Of a stretch of 64,000 nucleotides of DNA, positions 26,707 to 35,802 are shown piece by piece. The translations under genes and the position numbers were made by a program. This stretch comes from Oscillospiraceae bacterium (GTDB lineage: Bacteria; Bacillota; Clostridia; Oscillospirales; Ruminococcaceae). The DNA is taken from NCBI GenBank assembly GCA_021202155.1, contig JAJQDP010000023.1, positions 1-64,000 on the forward strand, in the 5' to 3' direction. Numbering within the stretch: position 1 is the first letter of the stretch; each line of letters begins with the position of its first letter. The notes beneath the pieces are model-generated. The model did not search any database, was not told the DNA's origin, and worked only from the letters and a program-made list of their open reading frames with translations.

Positions 26707-27843
26707 ATGAGTAAATATCAGGTTGGTATGGACATTTCGACCCTCTATGATCTGGAGTCGGAAGGGAAAAAGTTCTATAATCACGGCAAAGAGGGCGACC
26801 TCATCGCAATTCTTAAGGACTACGGCGTGAATTCGGTTCGTCTCCGCCTCTGGCACGACCCGTTCGACGAAAGCGGCGAGACCTACGGTGCGGGAACATG
26901 CGACCTTCCGAGAGTTACTTCTCTTGCCAAGCGTGTGAAAGCCGCGGGAATGAGCTTCCTCCTTGACATTCACTACAGCGACTTCTGGTGCGACCCTTCA
27001 AAGCAGACTATCCCCAAGGCTTGGAAAGGCATGAATTTTGAAGAGCTCAAGACTGCTGTTTACGATTACACCGTCGAGGTCATCTCCCACCTGAAAGAAA
27101 ACGGCTGTGAGCCGGACATGGTTCAGGTCGGAAACGAGATAACCGGCGGAATGCTCTGGGAATACGGCAGGCTCACATGGAATGATGAGACCCACAGCCA
27201 CGACGGCTACCAGAATCTTTTCGAGCTTCTTGAGTCGGGCGTTAAAGGTGTCAGAAGCACGACAAATGCCAAAGTCATGATTCACCTTGAGCGGAGTTTT
27301 GACAACCCGAGATACCGCGAATTCTTTGATAACATGGTTTCCCGGGGTCTGGACTTTGACGCCATCGGCATGAGCTACTATCCCTACTGGCATCACTCTT
27401 TCGATGAACTCATCGCAAACATGAACGACATGGCGGAGCGTTACGACAAAGAGCTTTACATAGTCGAGACCTCCTATGCGTTCACTCTTGAGCATTTCGA
27501 CAAGTCCGGCAAGGGTCAGCACCTGGTTGTTGACCATAGCTATGTCCCCGAGGATGGTCAGCCGCTTCCGTACCCCATCAGCATCGATGGTCAGAAGCAG
27601 TTCATCAATAAGCTCCTCACGCTCCTCCCCAAGGTGAAAAATTTCGCAGGCGTCTACTACTGGGAACCCGCCTGGATTCCGAGCCCGAAAGGCACCTGGG
27701 CAAGCGAGGGCGCGAGGAGGTATATCCACGAAGAGGATAAGACGGACGGCAACGAATGGGCAAACCAGTGCCTGTTCGACTACGAGGGCAACGCCCTCCC
27801 GGCACTTGAGGAGTTCAAGGAGTTTGCGGAAAAGTACTTTTGA
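26707..27843 (+). CDS. Cytosolic GH53 galactanase
   Basis: 378 residues, no signal peptide. GH53 motifs align with the upstream enzyme: GMDISTLYDLESEG, VRLRLWHDPFDESG, LDIHYSDFWCDPSKQ, acid/base Glu144 (VGNEITGG), nucleophile Glu254 (IVETSYAF) and YYWEPAWIPSP. It lacks the C-terminal accessory domains. GH53 enzymes are usually secreted, so a cytosolic copy probably trims imported galacto-oligosaccharides. It follows the secreted paralogue after 3 nt (AAGGACTAAGCT as weak binding site), implying one transcript. No galactan transporter is adjacent. Confidence 0.9.
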   Translation: MSKYQVGMDISTLYDLESEGKKFYNHGKEGDLIAILKDYGVNSVRLRLWHDPFDESGETYGAGTCDLPRVTSLAKRVKAAGMSFLLDIHYSDFWCDPSKQTIPKAWKGMNFEELKTAVYDYTVEVISHLKENGCEPDMVQVGNEITGGMLWEYGRLTWNDETHSHDGYQNLFELLESGVKGVRSTTNAKVMIHLERSFDNPRYREFFDNMVSRGLDFDAIGMSYYPYWHHSFDELIANMNDMAERYDKELYIVETSYAFTLEHFDKSGKGQHLVVDHSYVPEDGQPLPYPISIDGQKQFINKLLTLLPKVKNFAGVYYWEPAWIPSPKGTWASEGARRYIHEEDKTDGNEWANQCLFDYEGNALPALEEFKEFAEKYF

Positions 27844-27854
27844 ACTTATCTCAG

Positions 27855-27884
27855 AGCAGGCGGTGAAATCATCGCCTGCTTTTT
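27855..27884 (+). terminator. Intrinsic terminator after the GH53 pair
   Basis: 8-bp stem AGCAGGCG / CGCCTGCT with a 10-nt loop and TTTTT tail. Confidence 0.88.
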
Positions 27885-28211
27885 ATGGGTGCGCGAAAAT
27901 GACACAATATTAGAATTACCCACATCAGTATTGGAAAAACTTGACAACAAATTGACGGGGTTGTGATGATTTCTTTGAAATCCCGATAACTTTTTAATAC
28001 CTGCAAACCCGCTTCCCAAGCCGGTTTTCGCGGATTCTGCTTGAGTCCTGTAAAAATTCTAAATAAAATTTCGGTTTTTGTGTTGACTTTTTCGTACAAA
28101 AGGTATAAAATAGACTTGTGCAAATTACATAAATGCCCCGTTTAAAATTTGCACATCACTTGCGACTGTGGGGCATAATATCAAAATACTCTTTCCAAGG
28201 AGGAAACTATC
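27885..28211 (+). promoter_or_regulatory. Intergenic region with promoter and operator-like palindrome before the ABC operon
   Basis: Non-coding. -35 TTGACT (28083-28088) with -10 TAAAAT (28106-28111, 17-bp spacer) or overlapping TATAAA. A 9-bp inverted repeat GTGCAAATT (28118-28126) / AATTTGCAC (28146-28154) sits at or just after the start site, a good position for a repressor. A second pair ATGCCCC (28133-28139) / GGGGCAT lies further down. The ribosome binding site AAGGAGG precedes the ATG at 28212. Nothing else recognised between 27885 and 28080. Confidence 0.65.
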
Positions 28212-29858
28212 ATGAAAACAAATTGGCGCAGAATTCTTGCTGTACTTCTTTCTGCTATCATGCTTCTTTCACTCGTTGCTTGCGGTGACTCTTCAAGCGA
28301 CAGTGGTAGCAACAGCGACAGTTCTGCAAACACAGACACTTCTGATGTCGATACCAGCACAATCTCCATCACAGTTTGGTGCCCTGAAGCAGCAGTTGAC
28401 CTCACAACATCTCAGCTCGCGGCTTATAACGAGGCTAACGGCACTTCCATCAACTTCACTGTTGAAGCTGTAGGCGAAGGCGAAGCCGCAACCAACATGA
28501 TCACCGACGTTACCGCCGGCGCAGACATCTACTTCTTTGCTCAGGACCAGCTCGCAAGACTTGTCCAGGCAGGCGCACTTACCCAGGTTTCCAGCTCTTT
28601 GGCTGACACCATCACCTCCGAGAACGATGCAGGCTCTGTAGCAGCTGCAACCGTTTCCGGCTCCATCTATGCTTTCCCGCTTACCGCTGATAACGGCTAC
28701 TTCGTATACTATGACAAGAGCGTTATCACCGACGAATCTGTTCTCGAAGACCAGACCGCTCTTATCGAGGCTGTTTCTGCCGCTGGCAAGACAATTGCTT
28801 TCGAGCTCACTGACTCCGGTTGGTATGCCGCAGCATACTTCTTCGCAACCGGTTGCGTATCCGATTGGTCAACCGATGACGACGGAACCTTCACCGGCTA
28901 TACCGACACCTTCAATTCCGATGCAGGTATCATCGCCGCAAAGGGAATGGCTGAACTCGTAAACAGCTCAGTATTCGTAAACTCTTCTTCTGCCGCTTCC
29001 TTCTCAAGTGACGCCGCAGTAGTAGTTACCGGTACCTGGGACTACGCCACCGCTTCTGAAGCTTTGGGCGAGAACTTCGGCTGCACCGACCTCTGGAGCT
29101 TCACCGTTGATGGCGAAACCTACCACCTCGGTTCTTACTCTGGTTACAAGCTTCTTGGTGTAAAGCCTCAGACTGACGCCACCAAGGCTGCTTACTGCCA
29201 GTCCGTAGCTGCTTACCTTTCTAGCGAAGAGTGCCAGCAGGAAAGATTCGAGACTCTCGGTTGGGGTCCCTCTAACGTAAACGTTCAGGCAAGCGATGCC
29301 GTTCAGGAAGATGTTGCCCTCGCAGCTCTCTCCGCTCAGAACGAGTATTCAACTCCTCAGGGTCAGTATCCGAACGCTTGGTGGGATACCTCCAAGGCAA
29401 TCGGTGCTTCCATCCAGGCTCTCGGAACCACAGATCCTTCTGATTCCGACCTCCAGGCTATCCTCGACACCTACACTGCAGGTATTGAGAGCATTCTCTC
29501 GAGTGCTTCCACTCAGAACTGGGTTATCGTCGGCGATATGGACGTAAGCTGGAGCTGCACAGGCGGCGAGAACGGCGAATATGTCCTCACCGAGAACCAG
29601 GTTGAGTCTGACGATCCTTACGTTGGCATCTGGGAATATGACATCACCGTTACCGGCGAAAGTGGATTCAGAGTTGTTATGTACGGTGCTTGGGATGCAG
29701 GCGACTACGATGCTTCCGGTATCGGCTACAGCCACCTTGCTGAAGGCTCTGTAGGAACCGAAGGCGGAGACAACAATATCGTTGTTGATCCTGGTTCTTA
29801 CCATGTAACCCTCGACACTACCGGCGATACTCCTGTTATCACCGTTACAGCTAACTGA
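28212..29858 (+). CDS. Maltose/maltodextrin-type solute-binding lipoprotein with extra C-terminal glycan-binding-like domain
   Basis: 548 residues. Signal peptide with lipidated Cys24 (LSLVACGDSSS), a Ser/Asp linker, then a family 1 solute-binding fold (about 55-430: TISITVWCPEAA, ADIYFFAQDQLARLVQAGAL, YAFPLTADNGYFVYYDK, GTWDYATASEALG). Residues about 437-548 are extra: WVIVGDMDVSWSC, GFRVVMYGAWDAGDY and YHVTLDTTGDTPVITV, which resemble SusE/SusF-like starch-binding modules. It would capture alpha-glucan oligosaccharides for the permeases encoded next and perhaps tether starch. A hairpin terminator follows, which would keep its level above that of the permeases. Confidence 0.85.
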   Translation: MKTNWRRILAVLLSAIMLLSLVACGDSSSDSGSNSDSSANTDTSDVDTSTISITVWCPEAAVDLTTSQLAAYNEANGTSINFTVEAVGEGEAATNMITDVTAGADIYFFAQDQLARLVQAGALTQVSSSLADTITSENDAGSVAAATVSGSIYAFPLTADNGYFVYYDKSVITDESVLEDQTALIEAVSAAGKTIAFELTDSGWYAAAYFFATGCVSDWSTDDDGTFTGYTDTFNSDAGIIAAKGMAELVNSSVFVNSSSAASFSSDAAVVVTGTWDYATASEALGENFGCTDLWSFTVDGETYHLGSYSGYKLLGVKPQTDATKAAYCQSVAAYLSSEECQQERFETLGWGPSNVNVQASDAVQEDVALAALSAQNEYSTPQGQYPNAWWDTSKAIGASIQALGTTDPSDSDLQAILDTYTAGIESILSSASTQNWVIVGDMDVSWSCTGGENGEYVLTENQVESDDPYVGIWEYDITVTGESGFRVVMYGAWDAGDYDASGIGYSHLAEGSVGTEGGDNNIVVDPGSYHVTLDTTGDTPVITVTAN

Positions 29859-29899
29859 TCTTTCTCAGTAACTGAAAAGCAAATTTAACATCAACCGAA

Positions 29900-29936
29900 G
29901 GGGGTTGGGGTTATCCCCGACCTCCTTTTGTTTTTC
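29900..29936 (+). terminator. Terminator/attenuator between binding protein and permease genes
   Basis: 11-bp stem GGGGGTTGGGG (29900-29910) / CCCCGACCTCC (29915-29925) with two G-T pairs, loop TTAT and tail TTTTGTTTTT. Partial read-through would give the usual excess of binding protein over permease. Confidence 0.8.
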
Positions 29937-30001
29937 CTTTTATTTCTCGGGGAGAAGGGTAGCCCGCCCGATGTAAGGGTAATATCTATAGGAGGATTGA
30001 A

Positions 30002-31537
30002 ATGGCTGACAAAATAACCGCAAAAGAACTGAAATATCTGCATTATAGCAAACCGATGAGACTGCTCTTTTCCATCTGGAACTTCATCATTGATATTCCG
30101 AACAAGCTCTGGCATCTTATCTGCGCGATAGGCAGGGCGTTCAAAAGCTTCGGTCTTGCAGTTGCACACCAGTTCCAGGACATTTTCCTGACATTCAAGA
30201 ACGGTGACTGGAAGACAAGGATTTCATTCGTTATCATGGGCTTCGGCTCGATAGCAAGAGGGCAGGTAATGAGAGGAATACTCTTCTTGCTGTTCGAGAT
30301 TGTATTTATCGTGTACATGGCTCTCTGGGGTGGAGCATGGATAGTCAAGCTTTCACTCAAGAACCTCACCCCAACCACAACACAGATGGTCACAACCACC
30401 GTTGCCGGCATCGACATGGAGGTTGAAACCACCGTTTACGGCGACAACACCTTGCAGATTCTTATCTATGGAGTTCTCTCCATCGTCTTCATTCTCTGCT
30501 TTATCTATACCTGGAGACTTAATGTAAAACAGAACAGGGATGCTCAGGCAATACTCGCCAAGGGCAAAAAGCTGAAGTCTGGCAAGGACGACCTCAAGTC
30601 TCTCGTTGACGATCAGTTCTACAAGACCGTTCTGGCTCTTCCAGTACTCGGTATCGTAATCTTCACTGTAATCCCGATATTCTTGATGATTATGATCGCC
30701 TTCACCAACTACGACTTCAACCACACTCCTCCTGTAAATATGTTTGAATGGGTAGGATGGACTAATTTCAACCAGCTCTTCACATGGGGCAACGGAACCT
30801 CGACCTTCTCGGCAACGTTCGGCGAGCTCCTCTCGTGGACACTTATCTGGGCGTTCTTTGCAACCTTCACTAACTACTTCTTAGGTATGCTCGTCGCTAT
30901 GATGATAAACAAGAAGGGAATCAAGCTTAAGAAGCTCTGGAGAGGAATCTTAGTACTCACAATCGCTATTCCTCAGTTCATCTCGCTTCTCTATGTTTCC
31001 AAGATGTTCTCCGACGAAGGTCTTGTCAACAGATTCCTTATCAATAATGGCATTGTCTCGACGGCAATCCCGTTCTGGACAGACCCGACGATGGCAAGAG
31101 TCATGGTCATCATCATAAACATCTGGGTCGGTGTACCGTACCTCATGCTCATCACGACCGGTGTTCTTATGAACATCCCGTCTGACCTCTATGAGTCTGC
31201 AAGAATCGACGGCGCAAACCCCGTTCAGCAGTACTTCAAGATCACTCTTCCCTACATGTTCTTCGTAACGGGACCGTATCTTCTTACGAGCTTCACCGGC
31301 AACATGAACAACTTCAACGTTATCTATCTTCTGACAGGTGGTGCTCCCTACACACTTTCAGACAGTGCAGGAAAGACCGACCTTCTGATAACTTGGCTTT
31401 ACCGACTGACCGTAACCAACAACGACTACAAGACCGCGGCAGTCATCGGTATTATGGTATTCGTAGTCGTGGCGGTAATCTCGCTTGTCGTATACAACGT
31501 CTTGCCGTCTATGAAGAATGAGGAGGACTTCCAGTAA
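30002..31537 (+). CDS. MalF-like ABC sugar permease
   Basis: 511 residues; ABC-2 type I permease of the CUT1 class. A long N-terminal region with two or three extra helices (LLFSIWNFIIDIPNKLW, MRGILFLLFEIVFIVYMALW) precedes the transport core. The EAA loop is ESARIDGANPVQQYFKITLP (about residues 400-419), which docks on the ATPase. TAGGAGGATTGAA precedes the ATG. Its stop overlaps the next start by 1 nt (TAATG). Partner of the 31537 permease in oligosaccharide import. Confidence 0.92.
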   Translation: MADKITAKELKYLHYSKPMRLLFSIWNFIIDIPNKLWHLICAIGRAFKSFGLAVAHQFQDIFLTFKNGDWKTRISFVIMGFGSIARGQVMRGILFLLFEIVFIVYMALWGGAWIVKLSLKNLTPTTTQMVTTTVAGIDMEVETTVYGDNTLQILIYGVLSIVFILCFIYTWRLNVKQNRDAQAILAKGKKLKSGKDDLKSLVDDQFYKTVLALPVLGIVIFTVIPIFLMIMIAFTNYDFNHTPPVNMFEWVGWTNFNQLFTWGNGTSTFSATFGELLSWTLIWAFFATFTNYFLGMLVAMMINKKGIKLKKLWRGILVLTIAIPQFISLLYVSKMFSDEGLVNRFLINNGIVSTAIPFWTDPTMARVMVIIINIWVGVPYLMLITTGVLMNIPSDLYESARIDGANPVQQYFKITLPYMFFVTGPYLLTSFTGNMNNFNVIYLLTGGAPYTLSDSAGKTDLLITWLYRLTVTNNDYKTAAVIGIMVFVVVAVISLVVYNVLPSMKNEEDFQ

Positions 31538-32394
31538 TGAAAAAGGCATCAAGCATCCGCAGAAACCGAATCATGGGTAATACCGCCATCTACATAATCC
31601 TTATCGTTATGTCGATAGTCTGGCTGATACCGTTCGTATTCATCCTGCTACAGTCCTTCCGTACTGAAAACACATGGATGGTAGGATATGTCATTCCTCA
31701 GCAGTGGGGCTTTGACAACTACATAAACCTGTTTACCCAGACCTCCTTCCTTCAGTGGTATAAGAATACTCTCATCATCGCCTGCTTCAATGCAGTTTTG
31801 CAGACGCTCATGGTCATGATGATGTCCTATGCTCTCTCAAGACTTCGCTTCAAGGGCAGAAAATTCCTCATGAACGCAATGTTAGTACTCGGAATGTTCC
31901 CCGGCTTCTTAACGATGATTATTCTTTACTACGTCTTAAAGGGCATGGGTCTTACACAGAGTGGCGCAGTTCCTGGCTTAATCCTCGTTTACTTCGCTTC
32001 CTCAGGAATGGGCTACTACGTGTTCAAGGGCTTCTTAGATACGATTCCGAAGAGCCTCGACGAGGCGGCAAGAGTCGACGGTGCAACCCGTTTCCAGGTT
32101 ATGCGCAAGGTTGTTCTTCCTCTTTCAAAGCCGATCGTCATCTACACAGTTCTGACTGCGTTCATGGCACCCTGGGCTGACTACATCTTCGCATCGTACA
32201 TTGCATTCGGTACATCGAGCGGCTATAACGTAGCGGTCGGACTTTATTCGTGGCTGACAAAAGACATGATCAACTCGAATTACACGCTGTTCTGTGCCGG
32301 AGGCGTTTGCATAGCGATTCCGATAACAATTCTGTTTATGTGCCTGCAGAAATACTATGTTGAAGGCGTCACTGGCGGCGCAGTCAAAGGATAA
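31537..32394 (+). CDS. MalG-like ABC sugar permease
   Basis: 285 residues, six membrane helices. The EAA loop is EAARVDGATRFQVMRKVVLP. The family-typical MalG ending (FMCLQKYYVEGVTGGAVKG) is present. The start overlaps the MalF-like stop. With that permease and the ATPase at 32410 it forms a maltose/maltodextrin-type importer. Confidence 0.94.
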   Translation: MKKASSIRRNRIMGNTAIYIILIVMSIVWLIPFVFILLQSFRTENTWMVGYVIPQQWGFDNYINLFTQTSFLQWYKNTLIIACFNAVLQTLMVMMMSYALSRLRFKGRKFLMNAMLVLGMFPGFLTMIILYYVLKGMGLTQSGAVPGLILVYFASSGMGYYVFKGFLDTIPKSLDEAARVDGATRFQVMRKVVLPLSKPIVIYTVLTAFMAPWADYIFASYIAFGTSSGYNVAVGLYSWLTKDMINSNYTLFCAGGVCIAIPITILFMCLQKYYVEGVTGGAVKG

Positions 32395-32409
32395 TAGGAG
32401 GGAAGATAT

Positions 32410-33582
32410 ATGGCAACAGTTAAACTTACAAATGTTAAAAAGATTTACGACAAGAACGTCGTCGCAGTACAGGACTTTAATCTTGATATTGCCGACCAGG
32501 AGTTTGTCGTATTTGTAGGACCTTCCGGCTGTGGAAAGTCCACCACACTCAGAATGATAGCAGGTCTTGAGGACATCTCAGAGGGCACAGTTGAAATTGA
32601 CGGCGTTGTCGTCAACGACCTTGAACCTCGTGACCGCGACATAGCGATGGTATTCCAGAACTATGCACTCTATCCGCATCTCTCAGTATTCGAGAACATC
32701 GCGTTCCCGCTTCGCTTAAAGAAGGTAGACAACGATACCGTTTACCAGAAAGTTACCGAAGTAGCAGAAATCCTTGGCATCACAGACTATCTCATGAGAA
32801 AGCCCCGTGCTCTTTCCGGTGGTCAGAGACAGAGAGTAGCAATCGGAAGAGCCATGGTAAGAGATGCAAAGGTGCTCCTCATGGATGAGCCTCTTTCCAA
32901 CCTCGACGCCAAGCTCCGTAACCAGATGAGAGCAGAGATTATCCTCCTTCGTCAGAGAATTAACTCGACCTTCATCTATGTAACTCACGACCAGACCGAG
33001 GCTATGACCTTGGGAGATCGAATCGTTATAATGAAGGATGGCTTCATCCAGCAGGTCGGAACACCTGAAGAGGTATTCGACATGCCTGTAAACCTCTTTG
33101 TCGCAGGCTTCATCGGAGCTCCCCAGATGAACTTCTACAACACCGAGCTCGTCCGCGAGGGAAATGATTACTATGTCACCCCGTTCGGAACAAAGATGAA
33201 GGTCAGCGACCAGAAGGCGACCGGACTCAGAGAAAGAGGAGTCGGCTCACAGAGCATCATCCTTGGCGTTAGACCTGAGCACATCACTCAGGGAACTCCC
33301 GGAGCACCCGACTCGTTCACTTCAAAGATTGTAGTAAATGAGATGATGGGAAGTGAATTCCACCTCCACACCACCTGCCCGGATGGCTCAGAATGCATCG
33401 TGAGAATCCCGACCCTGAAGCTCGACCACGACCAGCGTGCGGCTCTCACCGCGGGACACGACATCAACATCACCTTCGGCGGCGAGGCAATGCACCTCTT
33501 CGACCCCGAGACCGAGAGAAATCTCCTGGTTGACGATAACGGTACGGTGGCAAGCACTATTAGTGAAAAAGAAGACATCTGA
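32410..33582 (+). CDS. Sugar ABC transporter ATPase (MsmX/MalK/UgpC type)
   Basis: 390 residues. Walker A GPSGCGKSTTLRMIAG (about 38-53), Q-loop MVFQNYALYPHLSV, signature LSGGQRQRVAIGRAMVRDAK, Walker B VLLMDEPLSNLDAKLR and switch His in YVTHDQTEAMTLGD. The C-terminal ~140 residues form the TOBE/regulatory domain (GVRPEHI). In many Firmicutes one such ATPase serves several sugar importers, so the orphan binding protein at 54.2 kb might share it. GGAGGGAAG precedes the ATG; next gene 18 nt downstream. Confidence 0.95.
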   Translation: MATVKLTNVKKIYDKNVVAVQDFNLDIADQEFVVFVGPSGCGKSTTLRMIAGLEDISEGTVEIDGVVVNDLEPRDRDIAMVFQNYALYPHLSVFENIAFPLRLKKVDNDTVYQKVTEVAEILGITDYLMRKPRALSGGQRQRVAIGRAMVRDAKVLLMDEPLSNLDAKLRNQMRAEIILLRQRINSTFIYVTHDQTEAMTLGDRIVIMKDGFIQQVGTPEEVFDMPVNLFVAGFIGAPQMNFYNTELVREGNDYYVTPFGTKMKVSDQKATGLRERGVGSQSIILGVRPEHITQGTPGAPDSFTSKIVVNEMMGSEFHLHTTCPDGSECIVRIPTLKLDHDQRAALTAGHDINITFGGEAMHLFDPETERNLLVDDNGTVASTISEKEDI

Positions 33583-33600
33583 CCCCAAAAAGAGGTAGCA

Positions 33601-35421
33601 ATGGATAAGTTCATAGTAAATATAATCCACCGTCCCGAGCTTTCTCCCGAATACGCGGAGAAGGTAACCGGCAGAGGAAAGAAAGAAAACGTTGGCGCAG
33701 ACGACCTGCACGATGAGTCCTTGGACATATTCGTATTCCAGCAGGAAACCGCCCACGCAAACGGACTGAAAACCACAATTCAGATAACCTATGCCTCACT
33801 CTTCAACGACATAATCGTTGAAATGGCGAAGCACGACCACGAGGTCTATGGCGACGAAATTGCCTTGAGCCTTTTGGGACTTCCCTGCAAGCAGTTCAAG
33901 GAAAAGTACAAAACCAAGGACTTCTGCATCTGGATGTTCTCGGAAGAGGACAAGATGGCGATTATCGACGACTGCTTCTCGCTCTTCTATGAGAAGTTCG
34001 GATTCTATCCTCAGTCGACCGGCTCATACTATCTTGATGCGTTCTCAATCAACTACATCAAGGAGAAGTACCCGTCTGTCACGTGTGCAGTAGCTACCTG
34101 CTGGGAAGAAGGTCCGAAAGCCTATCACACCTGCAACAATAGCTGGTACACATTCATGGATGGCGGACCGTGGGCTCCGTGGATTCCCTCGAAGCACAAC
34201 ACCCATTGCCCTGCAATGAGTAAAGAGGACGACAGCGGAATTGTTGCAATCCCACATCTCTCACGCGACCTCATCGCCTGCTTCGACGGAAACGGCTCCA
34301 ATTTCGGAACCCATCCGCAGAATGTACTGAGAGGCTTGGTCTATAAAGACAACGAGCTCCCGTACTTCTTCAATTTGGTTGACCAGTACAGACACCTTGG
34401 AAAGTATAATAACGGTTTAGCCTACAATATGGTATTCGTCGGACCCGGCTGGCTCAACAAAGCCGGAAGATGGGAAGCACCGTATGAGCTCTTAAAGAAG
34501 TCCTATGAGGACGGAATGGCATACTACGGCAAGCTCAAAAAAGAGGGTAAGTGCGACGACATGACCATGAGCGAATTCGCCGACTACTACCGCTCTGTCA
34601 AGAGCTACGATGAGCCGGAGGTAGCTCTCTGGAAGGACATTCTCTACGGTTCGCAGAAGCAGTACTTCTGGTATTGCGACCCATATATGAGAGCTTGCCT
34701 TGACTTCAATCAGGGCGGAGCTATGATTGACCTTCGACCCTATGTCGCCCAGCTCGACTGGAAGTGCGGAATCGGTACTGACCACGTCTACGACGCGTCA
34801 TATCCATACCTCATCCAGGCAAACTATCGCGCGGGCTACTTCACCCACTATGCAGGTGCGGGAACTGTCAAGTCCCTCAAGGTCTCCTGCGGTAGCGAGG
34901 AGATTGACCTGGCACTCGTAAGATGCAAGGCTTCATGGTCAAAAGAGGGCGAGGACACCGTCATTACCACAACACCGGTCGAAATCAAATTCTCTGATTT
35001 CACGATGGAGCTCCAGTCGAAATTCATCTTCAAGCGCGGAACCGGCGAGGTTGTCATTGAGAGAAATATCTTAAACGACATCGGCGACCACGAGGTTATG
35101 TTTGACGAGTACTTCACCGGCGCGTTCGGCACAACCGAATATCAGTCGGATATGACGAAGCTAAAGCTCATCTGCGAGAGCGAAACCGAGTGCGAGACTG
35201 TCGACTTCAACTACAAGTGCAGGACAGTGGACGTCAAGGATGCCACTTCCGTAAGGGTTGTAATCCCCGACGTTGAAACAATAGTCGAGATGACCGGCGA
35301 CAACGATTTTGGAGAGTTCGAGGAAGGTCACGCCTTCTCGCCTTCGTATCGCATTTCGCTCAAGAAGAAGCTCAATAAAGGAGGTATGAGAACATGTCTC
35401 AAGCTACAAAAGGCAGACTGA
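33601..35421 (+). CDS. Unrecognised 606-residue cytosolic protein, possible glycosidase/deacetylase-like barrel
   Basis: No signal peptide or membrane helix. The N-terminal half (about 1-380) has short strand/helix alternation and segments such as FQQETAHANGLKTTIQIT, HDHEVYGDEIALSLLG and SQSTGSYYLDAF-like YPQSTGSYYLDAFSINY, which recall (beta/alpha) barrels of the deacetylase/GH57 type. The C-terminal part (about 390-600) is beta-rich (TTTPVEIKFSDFTMEL, GTGEVVIERNILNDI), like the sandwich domains that follow such barrels. It may belong to the DUF3863/DUF3864 group of putative glycosidases; I cannot confirm this. Position after the importer suggests it processes the imported sugar. GAGG lies before the ATG. 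Its 3' end overlaps the next gene by 28 nt. Confidence 0.5.
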   Translation: MDKFIVNIIHRPELSPEYAEKVTGRGKKENVGADDLHDESLDIFVFQQETAHANGLKTTIQITYASLFNDIIVEMAKHDHEVYGDEIALSLLGLPCKQFKEKYKTKDFCIWMFSEEDKMAIIDDCFSLFYEKFGFYPQSTGSYYLDAFSINYIKEKYPSVTCAVATCWEEGPKAYHTCNNSWYTFMDGGPWAPWIPSKHNTHCPAMSKEDDSGIVAIPHLSRDLIACFDGNGSNFGTHPQNVLRGLVYKDNELPYFFNLVDQYRHLGKYNNGLAYNMVFVGPGWLNKAGRWEAPYELLKKSYEDGMAYYGKLKKEGKCDDMTMSEFADYYRSVKSYDEPEVALWKDILYGSQKQYFWYCDPYMRACLDFNQGGAMIDLRPYVAQLDWKCGIGTDHVYDASYPYLIQANYRAGYFTHYAGAGTVKSLKVSCGSEEIDLALVRCKASWSKEGEDTVITTTPVEIKFSDFTMELQSKFIFKRGTGEVVIERNILNDIGDHEVMFDEYFTGAFGTTEYQSDMTKLKLICESETECETVDFNYKCRTVDVKDATSVRVVIPDVETIVEMTGDNDFGEFEEGHAFSPSYRISLKKKLNKGGMRTCLKLQKAD

Positions 35422-35654
35422 ACTATCGCTGTCCCCAGTGCTTCCAGCGCGACATAGACATGGATTTGTTCTATGACGCTGACAAAAAGGAGTACTACTG
35501 CCTCCGCTGTTGCTTCCGTGGTGACGAGGAGAAAATCCTCCGCATGAACGAGCAGATAAAGGACAAATACGGGCTCATCATGGCGCGTATCGATTCCTTC
35601 GGCGAGGACGCAGGAGACCTTGAGTATCATACCTACAAGAAGGGCGAACTTTAA
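35394..35654 (+). CDS. Small zinc-ribbon protein
   Basis: 86 residues. Two CxxC knuckles, YRCPQCFQRD and YYCLRCCFRG, form a treble-clef or ribbon zinc site (about residues 12-41), followed by a helical tail (EEKILRMNEQIKDKYG). AAAGGAGG gives a strong ribosome binding site inside the end of the previous gene, and the 28-nt overlap implies coupled expression. Function unknown; it could be a partner of the 606-residue protein. A terminator follows. Confidence 0.75.
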   Translation: MSQATKGRLNYRCPQCFQRDIDMDLFYDADKKEYYCLRCCFRGDEEKILRMNEQIKDKYGLIMARIDSFGEDAGDLEYHTYKKGEL

Positions 35655-35666
35655 CTTATAAGCGGC

Positions 35667-35709
35667 AACGGTGCAGCTGCGGCGAATCTGCCGTGACTGC
35701 ACCGTTTTT
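35667..35709 (+). terminator. Intrinsic terminator of the ABC/sugar operon
   Basis: 10-bp stem AACGGTGCAG (35667-35676) / CTGCACCGTT (35697-35706), with an inner hairpin CGGCgaatctGCCG, and a T-run. Confidence 0.92.
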
Positions 35710-35712
35710 CTG

Positions 35713-35782
35713 TGTAGGGGCGGATATTATCCGTCCGAAAAATTGTTGCCGAAGATGCGGGCGGATAATATCCGCCCCTACA
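35713..35782. repeat. Family A palindromic repeat
   Basis: 70-bp copy starting TGTAGGGGCGGATATTATCC with a CCGTCCG change at the end of the left arm; right arm intact. It lies between the operon terminator and the GH13 gene, whose promoter must be inside or beyond it. Confidence 0.88.
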
Positions 35783-35802
35783 ATAACGGAGGTTAAGAAT
35801 TT

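Noticed and set aside
27869-28123. Minus-strand frame of 84 codons in the region before the ABC operon
   Set aside because: Overlaps the terminator and promoter, lacks a ribosome binding site and any recognisable feature.
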